Assembly: GCA_964549595.1 (NCBI GenBank)
Contig: CAZJWK010000090.1
Location: 1-11,716, forward strand
Direction: 5' to 3'
DNA: 11,716 nt
Origin: CAZQQN01 sp964549595
Lineage (GTDB): Bacteria > Bacteroidota > Bacteroidia > CAILMK01 > CAYYUA01
Positions within the stretch are counted from its first letter, which is position 1. Every line of letters begins with the position of its first letter. Both the position numbers and the translations under genes were made by a program. The notes below the pieces were generated by a model. The model worked only from the letters and a program-made list of their open reading frames with translations, ran no database searches and was not told the DNA's origin. Positions 1-7,887 of this stretch are shown piece by piece.

Positions 1-2
1 CG

Positions 3-137
3 CGTCAATGGATCAGCCTTGGTTGGCAACGAAAAAATCTCGAAGGCCCCATTAACCTTACAGCAATAAATTTCCATAAAAAAGGTTTCAGAACCGGTTT
101 TAAGGCTTACCTTTATTTAGCGCTATCCTTCTATTAA
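3..137 (+). CDS. C-terminal 44 residues of an unidentified protein, possibly an outer-membrane beta-barrel
   Basis: An open frame enters from the left edge and ends at a TAA at 135-137, giving 44 residues. The family is not recognisable. The last residues (KAYLYLALSFY) alternate aromatic or hydrophobic with other residues and end in tyrosine, as the closing strand of an outer-membrane beta-barrel often does. An earlier segment (WISLGWQRK) could be another strand. This is only a resemblance. The frame is preferred because the other two forward frames stop sooner (near 50 and 70). No terminator hairpin is visible after the stop. Confidence 0.45.
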   Translation, partial: RQWISLGWQRKNLEGPINLTAINFHKKGFRTGFKAYLYLALSFY

Positions 138-173
138 AAGGCTTCCGGGTAAATTTCAATGGTTTTATTTGTC

Positions 174-181
174 TAATTTTG
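174..181 (+). promoter_or_regulatory. Candidate Bacteroidota -7 promoter box
   Basis: TAATTTTG matches the Bacteroidota -7 consensus TAnnTTTG at every fixed position. It lies 76 bp before the TTG start at 258 in the gap between two plus-strand genes. The -33 element is poor: only a TTTC at 154-157 lies near the expected place, with a short spacer. A start site near 188 would give a leader of about 70 nt. The assignment rests on the -7 match and position only. Confidence 0.4.
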
Positions 182-257
182 TAGTGGAAAATGAAAGGCC
201 ATTAGACTTTATCAACCGGACAATCCTCGTTTTCTCATTTCAAAAGTAATTCATTAT

Positions 258-1735
258 TTGTTTCGTAAGGTCAGTACATTAAGTACCACTTTTTCCTCCA
301 GGCTGAACGCTATTAAAAGCAGTCCTTACCTAAGGCTGGATATCCTGGTCATTTTATTTGTGGCTTTTTTCTGGACCTACCATATTTTTGAATACGAGCG
401 CTGGAACAATGAAAACCCCAAACAACAAACCATATCAAACGATGCAGTGTCTTACTACGCTTATTTACCAGCGGTTATAATCCACCAGGATTTAACCTTA
501 TCCTTTTACGACATAGAAAAATCCGATTATGAATACCACCGTTACCATCCTGTTTATTTGGATAATGGAAACAAGCTGATCAAGATGTCCATGGGTTTGT
601 CCATTTTGTACCTGCCTTTTTTCTTAGTAGGCCATGCATGGGCTCTTATGTTTGGTTTTAAACCAACGGGATTTACGGATCCTTACGAAATCGCCATTTC
701 CATTAGTACTGTCTTTTACGCGGTGCTTGGGTTGATATTTTTAGGAAGAATCCTCAGGAGGCATTTTTCAAATTTTATCACAGGCCTTACCCTATTGGTA
801 ATCGGAATCGGGACCAATCTGTTCACCTATGTAGCCTTTAAATGCCCGATGGTACATGGTTATAACTTTTTCATGATCACAGCTTTTTTATACGGCACCA
901 CCCGATTCCTTTCCCATCCAAGGCTTTATTTGGCCATTACACTGGGCTTTTTAGGCGGATTGATTATTCTCACAAGGCCCACCAACTTAATACCCGTTTT
1001 ATTCATTCCCTTGCTTTACAACGTTTATTCCCGGGAAACTTTGAAGGATCGCCTACGCTTTTTAAAAAATATGCCCCCTACCTGGCCATTGCCATTGCAT
1101 GCTGTGCGCTGGTGGGGATCCCCCAACTCATTTATTGGAAAACCTTTACCGGTAACTGGTTATTTTTTTCTTACAAAGGAGAAAGTTTTTACTGGGATCG
1201 ATTTATGATTCCGCAGGTTTTATTCAGCTACCGGAATGGTTGGTTAATTTACACGCCGGTCATGTTTTTTGCGATAGCCGGATTTTTCCTGCTGAAAAAA
1301 GACCTGAAAAAGTATCTGTGGCTTAATGTCCTCACTACAGTTGTTTTATTATACGTATTTTCTTGTTGGTGGACATGGTGGTTTGGCGGTGGGCATGGAT
1401 ACCGCCCTATGATTGATTTGTATGGAATCCTGGCTATCCCAATGGCTGCTTCCTTTCGTAAAATTTTTGCCAATGGGTGGTTTTTTAAATTCCTTTTGAT
1501 AGGGATCCTGGGATTTTTTATTCATTTAAACCTGTTTCAACAAAGCCAATACAGTAAAGCCCTTCTTCACTGGGATGCCATGACTGAGGAAGCCTATTGG
1601 AGCATTTTCCTGCAGCGTAAATGGCCCAAAAATTACGGAGAAAAATTAGACCACCCGAATTACGAGAAAGCGGTAGAAGGGGCCATTGATATTCCCGGTG
1701 AACCCGTGGAAGTCCCCGAGAAGAAAAAGGAATAA
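258..1735 (+). CDS. Multi-pass membrane protein, probable GT-C-type glycosyltransferase, with an internal -1 frame change
   Basis: Two overlapping open frames (258-1208 and the -1 frame ending at 1735) together make one protein of about 492 residues if joined in the T5A6 run at 1059-1069, around residue 270. The joined product aligns along its length with the neighbour at 1801-3129. Shared features are an Asp before YYAYLPA (here D62), LPFFLxGH, GTNLF, a His-x-YNF segment, PQLIYWK/PQLIFWK, LFSYRxG followed by YTP, and a tryptophan-rich SWW/CWW segment before RPxID. The many hydrophobic segments and an acidic residue in the first external loop fit the GT-C fold, but the exact family is not certain. 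The start is a TTG; the frame is open back to a stop at 192-194 with no ATG, so the start is uncertain. The tail is hydrophilic and rich in Glu and Lys. The frame change may be a sequencing error, a mutation or programmed slippage. Confidence 0.75.
1059..1069 (+). other. Frame-change site with a slippery heptamer
   Basis: The run TTTTTAAAAAA, read in the upstream frame as TTT TTA AAA AAT, contains T TTA AAA at 1061-1067. This fits the X XXY YYZ pattern of -1 ribosomal slippage sites. The coding potential moves from the frame of 258 to the -1 frame exactly here. The joined peptide would read RFLKKYAPYL, in line with the paralogue (ARIKKL). Adding one A to the A6 run would also restore the frame, so a homopolymer undercall explains it equally well. 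Confidence 0.6.
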
Positions 1736-1800
1736 AAGGTTATAGCCAATAACGGGTAAAAAGGTTACTACCTCGTTTGGTAAATTATTCTTGACAACCC

Positions 1801-3129
1801 CTATTTATCCCAAACCTTCCCTTCGTACTCTTCACCGGTTTTCAAAAATATTTCCCAGTATTTTTCCTTGTCCATATCGTGCCAATGGAGAATATAATGC
1901 TCATATTGATAGCTTTGAATTTGGTTTAACACAAGCGCACCAAAACATAAAAGCCCAAGGATTACACGTAAGTATTTCTTCCGCAATCCTTTAAAAGCTA
2001 ACCCCAACAAAATGGCAAAAAAAGGGTAAAAGTCAATAAAAGGACGCATTCCCAGACTGGATCCGTACCACCAACTCCACCAGGAAGCAAAAACATAGGT
2101 AATCAGAAAAAAGAAACCCAGCAAACAAAAACCGGTATAAGCCCCTTTGTTTTTGAAAAGGAAGTAAAATCCTGTTAACGACAAAAAAACCATCGGGGTA
2201 TAAAGGAATAAACCTTTGCGATAGGAAAACAATACGCCATAGAAATTGGGGGATGAAAAATCGAACCCTTCATTTCCATAAGGGTAAACGAAGAATGACC
2301 CGAAATCCAGTTTCCAGAAAATCAATTGGGGAAAAATGGCCGCAAAAAACACCAGCAAGGTTTTCCAAAAAACAGAGGCGGTAACAAGTTTTTTTATCCG
2401 GGCTTTAAGCGTATAAAAATTTTCCAGGAGAAAGGGCACAGTAAAAATTACTAAGGCGTTAACCGCCCTCAAATGGATAATAACCCCGTAAAGCAAACCA
2501 GCCAATAAAAAATAACGTATTCGGGAATCTTCTTTCAACCCACGGATAAAATAACCGAAGGCAGCTATGAAAGCAAAATTATAAGCATGGGTATAGGAAG
2601 CATCACCCACTGAAAAATAAAACAGGTTAGTACCCAACAGGAAGCAATAAACCACGATCAAGCTTAATTTGGAATCAATTTCATACCGCCTTAATAGCAG
2701 AAATAAAAACCAAGCACCCAACCAGGTATAAAAAATACTGGATGCTACCACAACAAATTGGTAAGGGGGGGAATAACCATCTGCTGAATAGTCCGAAACC
2801 AACGCAAATCCATGCCCTAAAAGGAAAAAAGGTAGTTGAAGCACTGCCAAACCGGAATTATATTTATTAACCCGGTTTCCGTTGATTGTTTTCGCAAAAT
2901 GGTCAAAATCTTTATTGCCATAATATTTTGCTTCGTAATAATCAGCAAAATCGTAGTCGAAATCCTGGTAAATAAACGTAGCCGGCAAGTACGCATAATA
3001 GCCTTTTCCATCGCCTGAGATAACCTTATCTTCCTGCTTGCTCAAACCATTGTAATAGGCTCCTCCTACTATTAAAAAAAGTAGCAAAACCAAAAACCAT
3101 AAGGAATTTTTGCCCCTGAAAATACCCAA
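1801..3129 (-). CDS. Multi-pass membrane protein, probable GT-C-type glycosyltransferase
   Basis: The product has 442 residues and is mostly hydrophobic, with a first membrane segment at about residues 10-25 and roughly ten more after it. Landmarks are SGDGKGYYAYLPA at 38-50 with an acidic D40 in the first external loop, LPFFLLGH at 99-106, GTNLFYF at 166-172, HAYNF at 181-185, PQLIFWK at 267-273, LFSYRKG at 300-306, and SWWSWWYG followed by MRPFIDFYP at 349-369. It is a paralogue of the frame-shifted gene at 258-1735. By analogy with GT-C enzymes it would move a sugar from a polyprenyl-phosphate donor to an acceptor on the periplasmic side; this is inference and no family name is certain. 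It is the last gene of a minus-strand operon, 8 bp after the stop of the gene before it. The only in-frame start is TTG at 3129; an ATG at 3134-3136 is one base out of frame. Confidence 0.8.
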   Translation of the reverse strand: MGIFRGKNSLWFLVLLLFLIVGGAYYNGLSKQEDKVISGDGKGYYAYLPATFIYQDFDYDFADYYEAKYYGNKDFDHFAKTINGNRVNKYNSGLAVLQLPFFLLGHGFALVSDYSADGYSPPYQFVVVASSIFYTWLGAWFLFLLLRRYEIDSKLSLIVVYCFLLGTNLFYFSVGDASYTHAYNFAFIAAFGYFIRGLKEDSRIRYFLLAGLLYGVIIHLRAVNALVIFTVPFLLENFYTLKARIKKLVTASVFWKTLLVFFAAIFPQLIFWKLDFGSFFVYPYGNEGFDFSSPNFYGVLFSYRKGLFLYTPMVFLSLTGFYFLFKNKGAYTGFCLLGFFFLITYVFASWWSWWYGSSLGMRPFIDFYPFFAILLGLAFKGLRKKYLRVILGLLCFGALVLNQIQSYQYEHYILHWHDMDKEKYWEIFLKTGEEYEGKVWDK

Positions 3130-3137
3130 AAATCATT

Positions 3138-4598
3138 TTACTTTTTAACGAAGAAATAAATTTCGAAAACGTTATCTCCTAAGACCTTAAAGGTGGGTTC
3201 CGGTTTAATATGCTTAATCATTTTTAGCCTGGGACTATTTAGCAAGGTTTCTTTTTTTAGCTTACCTTCATTCGGTCCGTAATGGCTATCCCAGTAAATG
3301 ACTGACCCCTTGGGAATATTTTTGCCAGGATTTTCATTATTCAAAGCGTTCAGTTTCCTAACTTTTTTGTGATCAAACGGATCCATTTCCAGGAAAAAAG
3401 GTACGATCTGGTTCATGTAGTATAAACGTTCGGGCGGAAAATATTCAGAATCCTTCAACCAGAGCGTGGCTTTTTTTACGTGCTTAGCTTCCCGGCCCAT
3501 CTCAATGGGTAAGTCCTTAATTTCAAAAGGCAAGATAACCACCCAGATGGCAAAACCCACCGTTAAGGCTTTGGGTATCCATTTAAATGTAACCCATTTA
3601 AGGCTTAAGGCCCATAATGCCTGTATTCCAATAATCGCACTGAAGGCTAAGCATGGCGCAATTCCCGCCATCACGCGTGTTAAACCCAATGAACCAAAGA
3701 TGCCTTGCCACCAGAAAATGGTATGAGCCAGAAAATAAGCCCAAAGCCCACCAATAAAAACCAAAGCCGTGTTAAACCGGTCGGTTTTCAAATAGGAGGG
3801 GAAATAACGAATGATTTCAAAAACCCAAAAAATTAACCCGATAAAGGATAGAATGATCAAGGGTTGACCAAAAATTTTAGGGGTTGCATCGATAAAATGG
3901 GTAAATGGGCCACTGCCATAAACACTGCTGTCAAAACGGTAAGGATTTTCCGTAAAAACCCAAAAAATATCTCCTTTGAAAGGATAGCCAATAAGGCTAT
4001 AGAGTACCAGCCCAAACAAAAGTAAGGGAATATACTTGTAATGCTTTTTGAAAACCAGGACCAGGAAAAATATGGGCAGAAAAAAGAACCCTTCACTCCT
4101 GACAAAAGGTAAAAAAGAGGCCAATATAATAGCCCAGGCTACTTTACCCCTGATCAATAAAAATAGGGATAAGGTTATCACAAATCCAAAAAATGGTTCC
4201 GTATAGCCAGAGGCTAAATGAAACATATAAACCGGGATGAAAGCCAAAAAAATGATAACCGCCCAGGCACCAGCGTATCCTAAAGCTTTACAAATCCTGT
4301 AAAGAAAATAAGCCGAGCCTAAAAAGGAAAGGATGTTGAAAAACTCAATGCCACCGAAGCCAAGCTGGGCAAAAGGTGAACTAATTAACGTAAAGAAAGG
4401 CTTTGCCCACAGGTGCAATAGCAATTCCGGGTGTTCCCATGAATACCTGGCAAAACGGAAATGATTAAAGCTATCGCCTCCAAAACCGATCCCTTCGGAT
4501 GTTAGCCATAAGTAGCCATGAAAAATGGATGAAGCCAGAAGCAGTAAATAGGCGATATAATCATTTTTATGCTTAAGGAAATGATTTTTAAAGTGCAT
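3138..4598 (-). CDS. GT-C-type membrane glycosyltransferase-like protein
   Basis: The product has 486 residues. A short basic N-terminus is followed by a membrane segment (about 14-33) and a first external loop with GFGGDSFNHFRFARY, where D42 is in the position of the catalytic acid of GT-C mannosyltransferases. About ten further hydrophobic segments reach to about residue 365. A soluble C-terminal part of about 120 residues follows, with the phrase SVIYWDSHYGPNEG, and probably lies outside the inner membrane. Loop motifs such as SGYTEPFF and FVRSEGFFFLP resemble those of mannosyltransferase-like families. Donor and acceptor are unknown; the GT2 gene 34 bp upstream in the same operon could make the lipid-linked donor. 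The start is ATG with no clear Shine-Dalgarno sequence, as is usual in this phylum. Confidence 0.78.
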   Translation of the reverse strand: MHFKNHFLKHKNDYIAYLLLLASSIFHGYLWLTSEGIGFGGDSFNHFRFARYSWEHPELLLHLWAKPFFTLISSPFAQLGFGGIEFFNILSFLGSAYFLYRICKALGYAGAWAVIIFLAFIPVYMFHLASGYTEPFFGFVITLSLFLLIRGKVAWAIILASFLPFVRSEGFFFLPIFFLVLVFKKHYKYIPLLLFGLVLYSLIGYPFKGDIFWVFTENPYRFDSSVYGSGPFTHFIDATPKIFGQPLIILSFIGLIFWVFEIIRYFPSYLKTDRFNTALVFIGGLWAYFLAHTIFWWQGIFGSLGLTRVMAGIAPCLAFSAIIGIQALWALSLKWVTFKWIPKALTVGFAIWVVILPFEIKDLPIEMGREAKHVKKATLWLKDSEYFPPERLYYMNQIVPFFLEMDPFDHKKVRKLNALNNENPGKNIPKGSVIYWDSHYGPNEGKLKKETLLNSPRLKMIKHIKPEPTFKVLGDNVFEIYFFVKK

Positions 4599-4632
4599 AG
4601 AAGATCCTGGCCGCTTTTTAGTAGTGAGATTT

Positions 4633-5370
4633 TCAGGCTTTTAAGGGTTCCTTGGTGAAGAGGTTGTATTTTAATACGCAATAAATAGCCCTCACGCCAT
4701 CTTTCCAGGTGATTTTTTTACCCTCACTATAGGTTCTGCCATAATAGGAAATCCCCACTTCATAAACCCTGATATCTTTAATCTTGGATACCTTGGCCGT
4801 CACTTCCGGTTCAAATCCAAATTGTTTTTCACGTAAGTCAAGTTTTTTAAGGATATCAGCTCTGAAAAGCTTATAGCAAGTTTCCATATCAGTAAGGTTC
4901 AAATTGGTGAAAGCATTGGAAATAAAGGTTAAAATGTTATTCCCGATGGAGTGCCAAAAAAACAAGACGCGGTGAGGCATTCCGCCCATAAACCGTGAAC
5001 CATAGACCACATCAGCCGCTCCCTCTAATATAGGCTTAAGGAGGTTGTTAAACTCCCTCGGATCGTACTCAAGGTCAGCATCCTGAACAATGATCAATTC
5101 ACCCCTGGCTTTTTCGAAACCTGTATGAAGGGCAGCACCCTTACCTTTGTTGTAATCATGTTTAAAAAGGTTAATTTGATAAGCGGGATGGGTCGCTATG
5201 TAATTTTCGACTACTTGGCTGGTATTATCTGTGGAGTCATCATCTACCACCACAATCTCTTTTTCTAAGCCAAAATCAAGGTTAACGGAACAGACACTGT
5301 CAAGAATAGTGGTGATAAATTGTGCTTCATTATAGGCCGGAATAATGATGGATAAGGTTTGGTAATCCAT
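4633..5370 (-). CDS. Family 2 glycosyltransferase, dolichol/polyprenyl-phosphate mannose synthase-like
   Basis: The product has 245 residues, which is the usual size of a single-domain DPM1-like enzyme without membrane anchor. A GT-A fold is indicated by PAYNE at 11-15, VVVDDDSTDNT at 40-50, KGKGAAL at 75-81, the metal-binding DAD at 97-99, and VVYGSRF at 121-127. The C-terminal half holds the family signatures TDMETCYKLF, FGFEPEVTAKV, GRTYSEGKKI and WKDG. Members transfer a sugar, often mannose or glucose, from a nucleotide donor to polyprenyl phosphate on the cytoplasmic face, giving the donor for periplasmic GT-C enzymes. An Asp replaces the usual Gly in the VVDDGST segment. It is the first gene of the minus-strand operon running through 3138-4598 to 1801-3129. 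The sugar cannot be read from the sequence. The start is ATG, with a promoter just upstream. Confidence 0.92.
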   Translation of the reverse strand: MDYQTLSIIIPAYNEAQFITTILDSVCSVNLDFGLEKEIVVVDDDSTDNTSQVVENYIATHPAYQINLFKHDYNKGKGAALHTGFEKARGELIIVQDADLEYDPREFNNLLKPILEGAADVVYGSRFMGGMPHRVLFFWHSIGNNILTFISNAFTNLNLTDMETCYKLFRADILKKLDLREKQFGFEPEVTAKVSKIKDIRVYEVGISYYGRTYSEGKKITWKDGVRAIYCVLKYNLFTKEPLKA

Positions 5371-5404
5371 GCCGGTTTTGGGTTAATGGTGCGTTTAAAG
5401 CGGG

Positions 5405-5437
5405 CAAAGTTAATTAAATTTTAAAGTAAGTTAGCAA
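5405..5437 (-). promoter_or_regulatory. Probable promoter of the GT2/GT-C operon
   Basis: On the minus strand, TAACTTTG (plus-strand 5405-5412) matches the TAnnTTTG -7 box perfectly. A TTG at 5435-5437 stands as the -33 element with a 22-bp spacer, within the 17-23 bp known for Flavobacterium promoters. Transcription would begin near 5398, about 28 nt before the ATG at 5370. The placement directly before the first gene of the operon supports the call. Confidence 0.55.
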
Positions 5438-5479
5438 AAGCAAAAAGCCTCCTAAAAATCAATATTCTAAAATCAGTGA

Positions 5480-5494
5480 GCCTTATTAATAGGC
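5480..5494. repeat. Small inverted repeat in the divergent control region
   Basis: GCCTTATTAATAGGC has 4-bp arms (GCCT/AGGC) around an AT-rich centre containing the palindrome ATTAAT. It lies between the two oppositely directed promoter boxes, 10 bp before the -7 box of the 5573 gene, which is a fitting place for a repressor or activator site. It is short enough to occur by chance, and no matching copy is found elsewhere in the window. Confidence 0.25.
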
Positions 5495-5503
5495 TTGTTT
5501 TAT

Positions 5504-5511
5504 TAGATTTG
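5504..5511 (+). promoter_or_regulatory. Candidate -7 box for the family 39 glycosyltransferase gene
   Basis: TAGATTTG is a perfect TAnnTTTG match, 61 bp before the ATG at 5573. No TTG stands 17-23 bp upstream, so the -33 element is missing or degenerate and the promoter may be weak or depend on an activator. A start near 5518 would give a leader of about 55 nt. Confidence 0.4.
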
Positions 5512-5572
5512 AAAACCCATTTAAGCTAACCGGATTATAAGCCTAAATGGGCAAAACACTGATCCCTAAAAT

Positions 5573-7105
5573 ATGGAATCGTGGTGGATTTTTAACCTTA
5601 TTCTTACCGCACTGACAGTCATCATTTCCCTTTATTTCCAAAATAAGGGAAAATCCGTTTTTTCCGTACTTTTATTGGTATTAAGCGCTTTTTTATTGAG
5701 GTTGGTCATTATTGACCTTGATCCCTTCCTACATCCATGGGACGAAAGGTTCCATGCGCTGGTAGCCAAAAACATGATCGAAACCCCCTTTGTCCCCGTT
5801 TTACGTGAAAACCCCTTGTTACCCTACGATTACAAGGATTGGGCAAACAATCATGTCTGGCTTCACAAACAACCCCTTTTTCTATGGCAGATGGCCTTGT
5901 CAATGAATATATTCGGAGAAGCCATTTTTACGGCCCGTATACCAAGCGCCATTGAAGGAGCCATAATGGTGTTATTCATTTATAAAATTGGCTGTAATTT
6001 AAAAAATGCTCAAACCGGCTATTACGGAGCGCTATTATGGGCTTTTTCTTATTATTCCTTTTTATTGGCAAGTGGAAGCCAGGTTAATGATCATAATGAC
6101 ATGGCATTTGCTTTTTATGTGACCGGTTCCATGTGGGCATTTTCAGAGTATGTACTTCATCCTGGCTGGAAATGGGCCACCCTGACAGGAATCTTTGCAG
6201 GACTGGCAGTCCTGGTGAAATGGCTTGTTGGTTTATTGGTTTTTGCCGGTTGGGGAATAGCCATTTTGACATCCCTTCAATGGCGAAAAACCTTGAATTC
6301 CTATTGGCATTGGCTCCTGGCACTAGGAACTTCCATTATTATTTTCCTGCCCTGGCAAGTATACACCTTTTCACGTTTTCCAAAAATCGCCCAACATGAA
6401 TTGGCTTTAAATCGAAAACATATTTTTCAAGTGGTTGAAGGCCATTCCGGTAGCTGGGATTTTTACATTGGTAACCTGGACCTGTATATGGGACAAAACG
6501 TTTGGCTATTATTGATTTTGGGTTTTATTGCTCTTTTTATGGTACCTTACCCAAAGCCATTGGTTTGGGCTTTTATCACCAATGTGGTGATAACCTTTGG
6601 TTTTTTTTCGTTTATACCAAGTAAATTGCCGTCCTATGTATTCTTCATCGTTCCGTTGCTTCTGGTAATTACAGGCGCAGGCCTGGCTTTTGTAGAAACA
6701 CAATTGCAATCAAAGTTTCCCATGCTTCCTAACCTAAGACCCTTTTTTATCATTTTGGCTTTCTTGTTAGCCATTCTTTCCATGAGGCCGGCAGACCTTT
6801 ACCAATATTATAAGAAAACCGGGGCAGAGCCTACTTCTATTAGAAATCGCTTTGTCCATAATAAAAAGGTATTCAAAAAGCTGGATTCGTTAACGGAAAA
6901 AGGGTCTTTAATTATGGGGGCAAAAAGATGGAGTCATATCAATGCCATGTTCCATACTAACAGAAACGTGGTAAACGGTATACCTGACAAAAAAAGTTTG
7001 AAAAATTTGAAAAAGAAAAATATACCATTGGCCACTTTTGCAAATGCACCGGATAGCATTAGGAAAGACCCCGAAATTAAGGCATTGCCTTTTCATATCC
7101 GTTAA
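5573..7105 (+). CDS. Family 39 glycosyltransferase, ArnT/PMT-like
   Basis: The product has 510 residues. Two N-terminal membrane segments (about 5-22 and 29-47) precede a large first external loop with HPWDERFHALVAKNM at 54-68. The D57-E58 pair is the catalytic acidic motif of the PMT/ArnT family, and HKQPLFLW at 98-105 matches that family's KPPL..W motif. About ten further hydrophobic segments follow to about residue 405, then a soluble C-terminal domain of about 100 residues, as in ArnT-like proteins. Enzymes of this family move a sugar from polyprenyl phosphate to lipid A or to exported protein on the periplasmic side. It lies divergent from the GT2 operon, which may make its donor, and next to lpxH, so lipid A is a possible acceptor; this is inference. 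Its TAA is 3 bp from the stop of the convergent lpxH. Confidence 0.88.
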   Translation: MESWWIFNLILTALTVIISLYFQNKGKSVFSVLLLVLSAFLLRLVIIDLDPFLHPWDERFHALVAKNMIETPFVPVLRENPLLPYDYKDWANNHVWLHKQPLFLWQMALSMNIFGEAIFTARIPSAIEGAIMVLFIYKIGCNLKNAQTGYYGALLWAFSYYSFLLASGSQVNDHNDMAFAFYVTGSMWAFSEYVLHPGWKWATLTGIFAGLAVLVKWLVGLLVFAGWGIAILTSLQWRKTLNSYWHWLLALGTSIIIFLPWQVYTFSRFPKIAQHELALNRKHIFQVVEGHSGSWDFYIGNLDLYMGQNVWLLLILGFIALFMVPYPKPLVWAFITNVVITFGFFSFIPSKLPSYVFFIVPLLLVITGAGLAFVETQLQSKFPMLPNLRPFFIILAFLLAILSMRPADLYQYYKKTGAEPTSIRNRFVHNKKVFKKLDSLTEKGSLIMGAKRWSHINAMFHTNRNVVNGIPDKKSLKNLKKKNIPLATFANAPDSIRKDPEIKALPFHIR

Positions 7106-7108
7106 AAA

Positions 7109-7879
7109 CTATTCCTCAAAAACTTTAAGCCTTAATTCCTCGCCATCAAAAACGGCATAGGTAAAATGCGTAATCCAATCCCCGAGGTTGACATATCTAC
7201 TCTCCTCTCCTATATCCAATTCTACCGGGTAATGTCTGTGCCCGTAAATAAAATAATCTACATGATGTTGCTTAAGCAGTGCTTTGGAATGCTGGACCAG
7301 GTATTCTTTATCCTCCCCTAAAAATTGGTTTTGGGCTTCATCATCCTGGCTGTTTCTGCTCATACCTGAAAAATAATCTGCGATGGTAATGCCTAAATTC
7401 GGATGGAGCCTCCCGAATAGCCATTGACAAAAACGGTTGGTAAAAATTTTCTTCAGAAATTTGTAGCCTATATCTCCGGGACCAAGCCCGTCCCCGTGAG
7501 CGAGATAAAACACTTTTTCATTGATCTTTAGCCACTTTGGCTCGTCATAAAGCTGAGCCTGAATTTCCCGGGGCAGGTAATCTTTCATCCAAAGGTCATG
7601 GTTGCCTTTGAATATATGAATGGGAATTCCTTGATCAGCCAGAAAGGCGAGCTTGCCCAATAGCCTGACAAAACCCTTCGGAACAGCTTTTTTGTATTCA
7701 AACCAAAAATCAAACAAATCCCCCATAAGAAAGAGCTCTCCAGCGTCTTGCCTAATGCTTTCCAGCCAATGCACAATCTTCTTTTCACGCTGTAAACTGG
7801 TAGCCGAATCCGGGACCCCTAAATGGAAGTCCGAGGCAAAATAAATTTTGCGGTCTTCAGAGGCGTTTTTTTGTTCCAT
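7109..7879 (-). CDS. lpxH: UDP-2,3-diacylglucosamine diphosphatase
   Basis: The product has 256 residues from the ATG at 7879. It is a calcineurin-like metallophosphatase with all metal-site motifs: SDFHLG (D17, H19), GDLFDFW (D54, D57), GNHD at 92-95, AHGDG (H128) and GHRH at 213-216. The overall pattern matches LpxH, the peripheral inner-membrane enzyme that cleaves UDP-2,3-diacylglucosamine to lipid X and UMP, the fourth step of lipid A synthesis. The insertion around residues 135-185, with RLHPNLGITIADYFS, is typical of LpxH. A TTG four codons upstream (7891) would extend the protein by MTQV and overlap the end of the adenine deaminase gene. The ATG is preferred, leaving an 8-bp gap. The gene is probably cotranscribed with the adenine deaminase gene. 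Confidence 0.9.
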   Translation of the reverse strand: MEQKNASEDRKIYFASDFHLGVPDSATSLQREKKIVHWLESIRQDAGELFLMGDLFDFWFEYKKAVPKGFVRLLGKLAFLADQGIPIHIFKGNHDLWMKDYLPREIQAQLYDEPKWLKINEKVFYLAHGDGLGPGDIGYKFLKKIFTNRFCQWLFGRLHPNLGITIADYFSGMSRNSQDDEAQNQFLGEDKEYLVQHSKALLKQHHVDYFIYGHRHYPVELDIGEESRYVNLGDWITHFTYAVFDGEELRLKVFEE

Positions 7880-7887
7880 GACCTGCG

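Noticed and set aside
1249..1473. Minus-strand open frame of 74 codons
   Set aside because: It lies wholly inside the coding sequence of the 258-1735 gene, whose protein aligns with its paralogue; the opposite frame has no recognisable features.
1112..1735. A separate gene starting at ATG 1112
   Set aside because: Its protein is the C-terminal half of the paralogue's family, lacks the N-terminal half, and joins the upstream frame at the T5A6 run. It is treated as part of one gene.
1739..1772. Possible bidirectional terminator between the convergent genes (GTTAT/ATAAC at 1739-1753; GGTAA with TTACtACC at 1755-1772)
   Set aside because: Stems are only 4-5 bp or bulged, with low GC content and no T tract, so chance pairing is likely.
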